Shown here in pieces: positions 23,776 through 30,268 of a DNA stretch of 43,280 bases. The translations under genes and the position numbers were made by a program. This stretch comes from SZUA-426 sp041666155 (GTDB lineage Bacteria > Spirochaetota > Spirochaetia > Treponematales > Breznakiellaceae), in contig JBAYHM010000003.1 of the NCBI GenBank assembly GCA_041666155.1, forward strand, positions 1 to 43,280, written 5' to 3'. The notes under the pieces are model-generated. The model worked only from the letters and a program-made list of their open reading frames with translations, did not search any database and was not told the origin of the DNA. Within the stretch, counting starts at the first letter, position 1. Every line of letters begins with the position of its first letter.

Positions 23776-25056
23776 CTACACGGCCTTCAGCGCTTTTTCC
23801 AGATCCGCCAAGATATCTCCGATCGACTCGATTCCAATTGAAAGCCGCACGAGGTCGGGGGTCAGGCCTCCTTCCTTCTGTTGCTCTTCGGTCAACTGCG
23901 AATGGGAGGTACTGGCCGGATGCAGGGCTAAGGACTTCGCGTCTCCAACATTTGCCAAGTGCGAAAAAAGCGAAAGGCTTTCAATGAATTTTTCACCCGC
24001 TTTTCGCCCGCCCTTCACGCCGAACACCACCATGCCGCCGAACCCTTTCTTCAAGTACTTGGCTGCGACCGGGTAGGAAGGGTCATCCTTCAAGCCGGGA
24101 TAGCGTACCCAGGCTGCCTTAGGATGTTTTTTCAGGAACTCGGCGACGGCCAGCGCGTTTTCGCTGTGGCGCGGCATGCGTACGTGCAGGGTTTCAAGGC
24201 CTTGCAGGAATAGCCATGCGTTGTCGGGCGACAAGCACGCGCCGAGGTTGCGCAGCGGAACCGTGCGGAAGCGGAGCGCGAACGCGATCTTCGCCAATTC
24301 CGGCGGTAGGTCCAAAGCCCAGCGCAAGCCGTGGTAGTTCTTGTCCGCTCGCGTAAATTGGACGAACTTGGGATCGGTCCAGTCGAAGTTGCCTCCGTCG
24401 GTGACGATGCCGCCGATCGCCGTGCCGTGTCCGCCCATCCATTTGGTGAGCGAGTTGATGACGACGTTCGCGCCGAGCTCAATCGTTTTGAGCAGGTACG
24501 GCGTGGTGAAGGTGCCGTCCACGACCAAGGGCAGCTTGTGCGCTTTGGCGATTTTCGCCACCGCGGCAATGTCAGCGACGTCCAACACCGGGTTCCCGAT
24601 GGTTTCAAGGTACAGGAGCCGGGTCTTGTCGTTTATGGCTTTTTCGAAGGAATCAGGATCGCGTGCGTCCGCCCATTTCGTGTTTATGCCGAGGTCAGGC
24701 AGAATCGCGTCGAACATCGTGTAAGTACCGCCGTAGAGGTTGGTCGCCGATACGATCTCGTCACCCGCTTTGGCGATGGTGATCACCGTGTTGAAGATGG
24801 CCGCGGTGCCTGAAGCTACGGATACCGAGGCGGCGCCGCCTTCCAGCGCGGTAACGCGATTTTCTAAAATCTCGTTCGTCGGGTTTCCCAGACGCGAATA
24901 GATGTTGCCGAATTCTTTGAGGGCGAAGAGGTTCGCCGCGTGTTCGGCGCTCTTGAACACGAAAGAACTGGTCCGGTAGACCGGTACCGCCCGCGAAAGA
25001 GTCGTAGGATCAGGGCTCTGTCCCCCGTGTACCGCCGAAGTATCAAAATCCGCCAT
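23776..25056 (-). CDS. metY: O-acetylhomoserine (thiol)-lyase / homocysteine synthase
   Basis: 426 residues, the right size for MetY. It is a PLP-dependent Cys/Met-metabolism enzyme: SRLGNPTNEILENRVTALEGG near the N-terminus, ASGTAAIFNTVITI, YLETIGNPVLDVADI, VVDGTFTTPYL, and the PLP lysine in INSLTKWMGGHGTAIGG. It makes homocysteine from O-acetylhomoserine and sulfide, a direct-sulfhydrylation route to methionine. MetZ or cystathionine synthase relatives are possible alternatives, but length and the insert pattern favour MetY. AGGAGGG lies 5 nt before the ATG. The promoter is at 25100-25128; no riboswitch fits the short leader. Confidence 0.92.
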   Translation of the reverse strand: MADFDTSAVHGGQSPDPTTLSRAVPVYRTSSFVFKSAEHAANLFALKEFGNIYSRLGNPTNEILENRVTALEGGAASVSVASGTAAIFNTVITIAKAGDEIVSATNLYGGTYTMFDAILPDLGINTKWADARDPDSFEKAINDKTRLLYLETIGNPVLDVADIAAVAKIAKAHKLPLVVDGTFTTPYLLKTIELGANVVINSLTKWMGGHGTAIGGIVTDGGNFDWTDPKFVQFTRADKNYHGLRWALDLPPELAKIAFALRFRTVPLRNLGACLSPDNAWLFLQGLETLHVRMPRHSENALAVAEFLKKHPKAAWVRYPGLKDDPSYPVAAKYLKKGFGGMVVFGVKGGRKAGEKFIESLSLFSHLANVGDAKSLALHPASTSHSQLTEEQQKEGGLTPDLVRLSIGIESIGDILADLEKALKAV

Positions 25057-25099
25057 ATCGCCCTCCTAAGAAACGGAATAAATATGATCTAGTTAGTAA

Positions 25100-25128
25100 T
25101 ATATAGCCTCCGAGCGAAATTATGTCAA
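25100..25128 (-). promoter_or_regulatory. metY promoter
   Basis: Reading the minus strand, TTGACA (25128 to 25123), a 17-bp spacer and TATATA (25105 to 25100) give a near-consensus promoter. The leader to the ATG at 25056 is only about 40 nt, too short for a SAM riboswitch or T-box. Confidence 0.75.
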
Positions 25129-25216
25129 GGATAGTATGAGGATGCAGTCATCTCCGTGAGTTCCGTCTCGGCGGACACCGGAAAAAAGACCGTGGGCTTC
25201 CGCGACCCATTCAGTA

Positions 25217-25222
25217 TATACT
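25217..25222 (+). promoter_or_regulatory. -10 element placed 6 nt before an ATG
   Basis: TATACT ends 6 nt before the ATG at 25229, so the expected first base of the mRNA is the A of the start codon. No Shine-Dalgarno is present. The -35 is weak. A short direct repeat, ttcagtat, flanks the element (25210-25217 and 25223-25230). Confidence 0.45.
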
Positions 25223-25228
25223 TTCAGT

Positions 25229-26545
25229 ATGGGATCGAAAACTGTTGAGGACCGGTTCTACATCCTCGACAACAGCGCCGTCTTCACCGCCGCCATCGCG
25301 GGCGCGGCGGGTCCGTTCGTCTTTCGGCTTTCCTGCGAGTTGGAAGATACGGTGCGGCTTCCCTTCCTCAGTCTTGCGCTCGAACGTCTTCACCCGCGCT
25401 TCCCGTTTCTTTTCGTCGCTTTGGGACACGGCGTTTTCTGGCATTATCTGGACCCCGTCACCGATGCTCCCCGAATTGAGAGGGAAACCGATTATCCGGC
25501 CGCTCCCATCGCTCACCGCCGCGGACGCGCGCTTGTTCGCGTGATCGCGTACGGCAGGCGGATAGCATGCGAATTCCATCACGCGATCACCGACGGTTCG
25601 GGCGGTATGGCCTTTCTTCGAGCATTGGTGGTGGAGTACCTCCTCCAGCTCGATGTGGGAATCGACGTTCCGCGGTCTGCTTTCCAGGATATTCCCCGGC
25701 CGGGCGACCCCTACGATCCGGAAGAAGAAGAGGACGCGTACGATAAATACTTCAGGAAGGAAGCGCCTCTTCCCGATTCTTCGCCTCCCGCTTTTCTTAT
25801 GCCGGGACGACGGCAAGTTATCGGCTACAGCGAAACGGTCGGAAGACTTTCCCTGCCGAATGCTCTGGCCGCGGCAAAAGATAGACAGGCGACGCTGACC
25901 GAGCTTTTGGCCTCCGTACATATCGCCGCTCTGCAGGATTTGTACGAAGCCATGTCCCCGCTCGCGCGACGGAAGGCGCGAAAAACTATCACGGTGCAGA
26001 TCCCCGTCAATCTTCGCAAGATGTATCCGTCCCGAACGCTCCGCAATTTTTTTCTGTTTGCCGCTCCTTCCATCGACCTGCGTTTAGGATTCTGGACCTT
26101 CGATGAAATACTCCGCCGGGTACATCATTCTATGCGCATCGGCTTGGAACCGAAGGAATTGCTGCGCCAAATGAGGCGGAATGTCGGAAGCGAGCGCAAT
26201 CCGTTCAACCGTGTAGTGTTTCTTCCGCTGAAAGAGGTGGTCTTACGGATCGTGAATAGTATGATCGGCGTCGGTTCGTATTCAGGTTCCCTGTCCAACC
26301 TAGGCGCTGTTTTTCTGCCCGAGCCGTTTGCTTCCAAAGTAATCCGCTTCGGTATTTTACCTGCTCGTTCACGTGTACCAGGCGCAAACGTCGGTGTGTT
26401 GAGCTGGAAAAATGAACTCTTCATCACCATCGGGAGTCTCGTCGAGACTCCCGACTTTGAACGGGCTTTTTTCAGACGTCTGGTTTCTCTCGGCCTGCCG
26501 GTTGCCGTAGAATCAAACCGCCGGTTTGTAGGAGTCCGATCATGA
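25229..26545 (+). CDS. Condensation-fold/alcohol acyltransferase-like protein
   Basis: 438 residues with the acyltransferase catalytic motif HHxxxDG, here EFHHAITDGSGG (about residues 115-126). The N-terminus (VEDRFYILDNSAVF) and C-terminal FGILPARSRVPGANVGVLSWKNELFITIGS fit the alcohol acetyltransferase/WS-DGAT-like superfamily. It probably transfers an acyl group, perhaps from CoA to an alcohol or a carrier; the substrate is unknown. The next gene overlaps by ATGA and codes for a zinc-ribbon membrane protein (DUF6320-like). The same pairing is a known genomic neighbour pattern for this group, so I infer a joint function. The mRNA may be leaderless. Confidence 0.75.
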   Translation: MGSKTVEDRFYILDNSAVFTAAIAGAAGPFVFRLSCELEDTVRLPFLSLALERLHPRFPFLFVALGHGVFWHYLDPVTDAPRIERETDYPAAPIAHRRGRALVRVIAYGRRIACEFHHAITDGSGGMAFLRALVVEYLLQLDVGIDVPRSAFQDIPRPGDPYDPEEEEDAYDKYFRKEAPLPDSSPPAFLMPGRRQVIGYSETVGRLSLPNALAAAKDRQATLTELLASVHIAALQDLYEAMSPLARRKARKTITVQIPVNLRKMYPSRTLRNFFLFAAPSIDLRLGFWTFDEILRRVHHSMRIGLEPKELLRQMRRNVGSERNPFNRVVFLPLKEVVLRIVNSMIGVGSYSGSLSNLGAVFLPEPFASKVIRFGILPARSRVPGANVGVLSWKNELFITIGSLVETPDFERAFFRRLVSLGLPVAVESNRRFVGVRS

Positions 26546-27282
26546 ATTATTGCCCCCGCTGCGGAGTGGTACTAGCGGAAGACGCGACCCGTTGCCCCTT
26601 GTGCGGTTCCGTCGGAGTGTCCGAAAAGCCGACCTCAGCCGATTCTGGTGGACTTGAATACCCCGGCTCACCGCGATTTGATGCGTCGCGGGACGACCCA
26701 TCGTCGAACGACGCGTTGAGCGACGACGACCGCCGGAGGGTGGCGGTGGAACTTCTTTCAGTCGCGTTCGGCATCGCGTTCGCGGTGACGTTACTCGTGG
26801 ATCTTTTCATTAATCGATCCCTTTCCTGGTCTCTGTATGCCGCGACCGCCATCGTGGCGGCATGGCTTGTCGGCGCCATGCCGCTCATTCTCTACCGGCA
26901 CCCGTGGATTCTGTTCGCCGTACTCGGCCCTTCGCTCGTTTTTCTGGTTTTTCTGATGGACGTGTTTGACGGTCGCCTCGGCTGGTTTCTCTGGTATGGA
27001 CTTCCGATTTCTCTCTGCTTTGAAATTTCAGTCGTCTCTGTCGCTGCCCTCATCTGCACCCAGCGCCGCAAGGGCCTCAATGTAGTCGCTCTGATCCTCT
27101 GCGGCTCGGCTTTTTTCTGTTTCGGCATAGAGACCGCGGTCGATCTCAATCAGCCCCATTCTCTTTCCTATGATTGGTCCGTCGTCGTTGCTCTCGCGTT
27201 GGTTCCAACCGCCGGGATTCTTTTTTACCTGCACTATCGCATTGTCAATCGAGCTTCTCTCAAAAAGTTGTTTCGGCTGTAA
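26542..27282 (+). CDS. Zinc-ribbon membrane protein (DUF6320-like)
   Basis: 246 residues. The N-terminus has a zinc ribbon, CPRCGVVLAEDATRCPLCGS, with two CxxC pairs. An acidic linker (about 30-75) follows, then about six membrane helices (LSVAFGIAFAVTLLVDLF, SLYAATAIVAAWLVGAM, PWILFAVLGPSLVFLVFL, WFLWYGLPISLCFEISVVS, VVALILCGSAFFCFGI, VVVALALVPTAGILFYL). This is the DUF6320 arrangement, found next to acyltransferases like that upstream. The ATGA overlap indicates coupled translation. The biochemical role is unknown; membrane anchoring or delivery of the acyl acceptor is possible. Confidence 0.75.
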   Translation: MNYCPRCGVVLAEDATRCPLCGSVGVSEKPTSADSGGLEYPGSPRFDASRDDPSSNDALSDDDRRRVAVELLSVAFGIAFAVTLLVDLFINRSLSWSLYAATAIVAAWLVGAMPLILYRHPWILFAVLGPSLVFLVFLMDVFDGRLGWFLWYGLPISLCFEISVVSVAALICTQRRKGLNVVALILCGSAFFCFGIETAVDLNQPHSLSYDWSVVVALALVPTAGILFYLHYRIVNRASLKKLFRL

Positions 27283-27309
27283 CGCCGCATAGTCCTTCAA
27301 TCGCGTCGG

Positions 27310-27338
27310 TTGCTTCCCGGCCAATTTTTGGGTATTAT
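27310..27338 (+). promoter_or_regulatory. Promoter for the EF-G gene
   Basis: TTGCTT (27310-27315), a 17-bp spacer and TATTAT (27333-27338) give a good sigma-70 promoter. The start falls near 27345, and AGGAGA (27348-27353) precedes the ATG at 27362. Confidence 0.7.
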
Positions 27339-27361
27339 GCGTTCTACAGGAGAACGCGAGA

Positions 27362-29401
27362 ATGCTCGACCGCATGCGCAACATCGGTATCATGGCCCAC
27401 ATCGACGCCGGCAAGACCACCACGACCGAACGTATCCTCTTTTACACGGGGAAAAGCCACAAGATAGGCGAGGTCGATGACGGCGAAGCCACGATGGACT
27501 GGATGGAGCAGGAGCAGGAACGCGGCATCACCATCCAGAGCGCCGCCACGACAACCTATTGGCGCGACCATCAGATCAACATCATCGATACTCCCGGCCA
27601 TGTAGACTTCACTGCCGAGGTTGAACGATCGCTTCGCGTCCTTGACGGCGCGGTCGGAGTTTTTTGCGCGGTAGGCGGCGTTGAACCGCAAACCGAGACT
27701 GTTTGGCACCAAGCCGATCACTACAAGGTTCCCCGCATCGGTTTCGTGAATAAGATGGACCGCACCGGCGCCGATTTTTACGCGGTAATCGACGAAATTG
27801 TAGCCAAGCTGCATGCTCCGGTTGTGCCGATCCAGATTCCCATCGGCAAGGAAAACGCCTTTGAAGGCGTCATCGACCTCATCGAACAAAAAGAAATCCG
27901 CTGGGACGCGGACACGGACGGCGAAAAGATGGAGTATTCTCCTATCGCCGTGGAGCGCGAGACGCTCGCGTTCGAATGGCGGGAAAAGCTTATCGACGCG
28001 CTCGCCTCGCTTTCCGACGAAATCACTGAGCTCTACCTCGGCGGCGGGGAAATCCCCTCGGAGCTTATCCGCAAGGTGCTCCGAAAGGCGACGATCGGCC
28101 GTGCGCTCATTCCCGTCCTCTGCGGCGCTTCACGTCGCAATGTAGGCGTTCAGCCTCTGATCGACGCCGTCGTCGACTTTCTTCCCGCTCCCGACGAGGT
28201 AATTCCGGCAATCGGCCACCACCTGAAGAAAGAGGAAGACGTCACCGTCCCCTGCGATCCGGCCGCCCAAGCTCCTCTTGGGCTCGTGTTCAAAATCCAG
28301 TACGACCGGGAAGCCGGCAGCCTCTGCTACGTTCGTATGTATTCGGGCACTATCAAGACAGGCGCCACGGTTTATAATATCGGTAAGAAAAAACGCGAAC
28401 GGGCCAACCGCATCCTGCGCATGCATTCAAACAAATCGGAGCCCATGGACGAAGTGAAGGCCGGCGATATCGCGGTCATTGTCGGCATGAAGCTAGCGCA
28501 GACCGGCGACACGATAGGCAGTGAAGGCTGGCCGGTCCTGCTTGAGAAAATGCATTTCCCCGAGCCGGTCATTTCCGTCGCCATCGAACCGAAAACAATG
28601 AGCGAACAGCAAAAGCTGAAAGAAACCTTGGAAATCCTGGCGAAGGAAGACCCCACCTTCACCACACGTGAAAACGAGGAAACCGGACAGCTCATCATTT
28701 CGGGCATGGGCGAACTCCACCTGGACGTTCTGGTAACCCGTATGATCAAGGAATACAAAGTCGCCGCAAAAGTCGGAAATCCGCAAGTCACCTACCGTGA
28801 ATCGGTTTCCCTTGCGGTAACGCACACGGAGTCGTTTTCCAAAATGTTGGCCGGAAAGGAAAACGCCGCCGAACTTACGCTCCGCGTAGAGCCGCTTTCA
28901 CGCGGGTCGGGCAACCGCTATACCTGCGCCGTCAAGAAGACCGCCGCTCCCGAACTCATCCTAGAATCGATCGAGCGCGGTGTGATGAACGCGTTCCCTT
29001 CCGGGATCGTCCTCGGCTATCCCTGCATCGACGTCGGAGTCACGCTCACCGATATCCGCTACTCGGACCTCACCGGCTCCGAGTTCGCTTTTGAAGCCTG
29101 CGCCAGTCTCGGTCTGGATGAAGCCTGCCGAAAGGCTGCTCCCATCCTGCTTGAACCCATCATGACGGTGGATCTTCTATCCCCGAAAGAATTCGTCGGT
29201 GAAGTTATCAGTCTGATCGTCCAGCGCGGCGGTCTTGTCCAGAGCATGGACTCCCGTCCCACCATCGACCACGTGAAAGCCCAGGCCCCCATGGCCAAAA
29301 TGTTCGGTCTCATGACCGCGCTGCGCTCCGTAAGCCAAGGCCGCGCAACCTTTGCTATGGAATTCTCACACTTTGAGAAGAAGGCTGAAAAAGACTTCTA
29401 A
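27362..29401 (+). CDS. fusA: Translation elongation factor G (fusA-type)
   Basis: 679 residues with all G motifs: AHIDAGKTTTTERILFYTGKS (G1), switch RGITIQSAATTTYW (G2), DTPGHVDFTAEVERSL (G3), NKMDRTGADF (G4), and the SGMGELHLDVLVTRM region in domain III. Domains IV and V run to the C-terminal RATFAMEFSHFEKKAEKDF. It hydrolyses GTP to drive translocation. Spirochaetes often carry two divided-role EF-Gs (spdEFG1 for translocation and spdEFG2 for recycling); I cannot tell which this is from sequence alone. It stands alone, not in a str operon. A relic of a second EF-G 3' end follows 86 nt downstream. Confidence 0.92.
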   Translation: MLDRMRNIGIMAHIDAGKTTTTERILFYTGKSHKIGEVDDGEATMDWMEQEQERGITIQSAATTTYWRDHQINIIDTPGHVDFTAEVERSLRVLDGAVGVFCAVGGVEPQTETVWHQADHYKVPRIGFVNKMDRTGADFYAVIDEIVAKLHAPVVPIQIPIGKENAFEGVIDLIEQKEIRWDADTDGEKMEYSPIAVERETLAFEWREKLIDALASLSDEITELYLGGGEIPSELIRKVLRKATIGRALIPVLCGASRRNVGVQPLIDAVVDFLPAPDEVIPAIGHHLKKEEDVTVPCDPAAQAPLGLVFKIQYDREAGSLCYVRMYSGTIKTGATVYNIGKKKRERANRILRMHSNKSEPMDEVKAGDIAVIVGMKLAQTGDTIGSEGWPVLLEKMHFPEPVISVAIEPKTMSEQQKLKETLEILAKEDPTFTTRENEETGQLIISGMGELHLDVLVTRMIKEYKVAAKVGNPQVTYRESVSLAVTHTESFSKMLAGKENAAELTLRVEPLSRGSGNRYTCAVKKTAAPELILESIERGVMNAFPSGIVLGYPCIDVGVTLTDIRYSDLTGSEFAFEACASLGLDEACRKAAPILLEPIMTVDLLSPKEFVGEVISLIVQRGGLVQSMDSRPTIDHVKAQAPMAKMFGLMTALRSVSQGRATFAMEFSHFEKKAEKDF

Positions 29402-29406
29402 TGTGC

Positions 29407-29442
29407 GCGGCCTTGGGCGGCCATGGAGGGCCGCTGTTTTTA
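29407..29442 (+). terminator. EF-G terminator
   Basis: Arms gcggcc (29407-29412) and ggccgc (29429-29434) pair; the loop is G-rich and could extend the stem. The T-run tgtttttag follows. A second perfect hairpin, ggagaacgc/gcgttctcc (29448-29456 and 29461-29469), lies just downstream without T-tract. Confidence 0.6.
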
Positions 29443-29487
29443 GTCCTGGAGAACGCTTCCGCGTTCTCCCACGGCATGGATGCCGAA

Positions 29488-29544
29488 GCGACATTTGCCA
29501 TGGAGTTCTCCCACTTTGAAAAGAAGGCGGAGAAAGACTTTTAG
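29488..29544 (+). pseudogene. Relic of a second EF-G gene 3' end
   Basis: This 57-bp segment encodes ATFAMEFSHFEKKAEKDF and a stop, the same 18 residues as the end of fusA (29345-29401). The DNA differs at nine sense codons plus the stop (TAA versus TAG), and every difference is a synonymous third-base change. It therefore derives from a separately evolved, functional EF-G gene, not a recent copy of fusA. The remaining gene is gone. Its last base overlaps a possible GTG start of the next gene. Confidence 0.85.
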
Positions 29545-29576
29545 TGCCGCAAGAACTCGGCAGAGAAAATAAAGAA

Positions 29577-30125
29577 ATGAATCAGCCTGTAAAAGGCATG
29601 ATAATAATTCTAGGTTCTCCAAATAACGAAGATGGAGAATTATCCAGTATTGCCAGGGAACGTTGTGAGTTGGCACTAATGGAATTCTCAAAGCGTGTTG
29701 CTTGGAAAATTCTTTTGACAGGTGGCTATGGAGAACATTTCAATAAAACGGAAAAACCACACGCGGACTACTTAAAAAAATATTTAATCAATCGCGGTGT
29801 TACAAATGATGCCATCGTTGAATTTGCTGAAAGCTCATACACCCTGCAAGACGCATCACTTTCAAAACCAATAATACGGAAGTATGGTGTTTCTGAAGTC
29901 ATTGTGGTTACCTCGGATTTTCATCTGGAGAGAGCACGCTATATTTTTGAGAATGAATATTCTGATATGGATGTCAGTATCAAATTTTCAACAAGCCATA
30001 CTGCAGCGGATACCTGTGACTTTGATCTATCTGATTTGCGGAAACATGAAGCGGATGCTCTTGTAAAATTAAAAAAAATTGAATGCTCAAAAAGAAACAG
30101 AAATCTAACAATTCCTTCCACCTGA
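29577..30125 (+). CDS. YdcF/DUF218-family protein, AT-rich
   Basis: 182 residues (from the ATG at 29577). The family pattern is clear: GMIIILGSPNN, SKRVAWKILLTGGYGEH, KPHADYLKKYLINRGVTNDAIVEFAESSYTLQDA, and VIVVTSDFHLERARYIFENEY. Some relatives (ElyC, SanA) act in envelope metabolism; others are cytosolic. No membrane helix is present, so this is a soluble form. The base composition and codon choice (AAA, AAT, TTA) are much more AT-rich than every neighbour, suggesting horizontal acquisition. It sits directly after the EF-G relic. An alternative GTG at 29544 extends the N-terminus by 11 residues; neither start has a strong ribosome site. The substrate is unknown. Confidence 0.75.
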   Translation: MNQPVKGMIIILGSPNNEDGELSSIARERCELALMEFSKRVAWKILLTGGYGEHFNKTEKPHADYLKKYLINRGVTNDAIVEFAESSYTLQDASLSKPIIRKYGVSEVIVVTSDFHLERARYIFENEYSDMDVSIKFSTSHTAADTCDFDLSDLRKHEADALVKLKKIECSKRNRNLTIPST

Positions 30126-30268
30126 CTTGCCTATTGTCACGGGTTGTGCGCTTCGCTTTGGTCCGCTGACGCACAAACCGCCACAATTACTATTCAACGC
30201 TTAAGCAAATGTTCGGTACACAGCCGTGACAATAAAATTTCCATCATGTGTTTCTTATTTTCAAAATC
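30126..30268. other. Spacer with long inverted repeat
   Basis: No gene was found here. An 11-bp perfect inverted repeat, tattgtcacgg (30132-30142) and its complement (30224-30234), frames 103 bp. Inside are arms cgggttgtgcg and cgcacaaaccg (30141-30151 and 30170-30180 roughly) with one mismatch. The structure could be a hairpin at the edge of the transferred segment. Confidence 0.55.

Noticed and set aside
30103..30268. A complete integron gene cassette
   Set aside because: An RYYYAAC-like core (ATCTAAC) is present but no GTTRRRY partner lies within the usual distance, and no integrase is seen. Kept only as a low-weight possibility.
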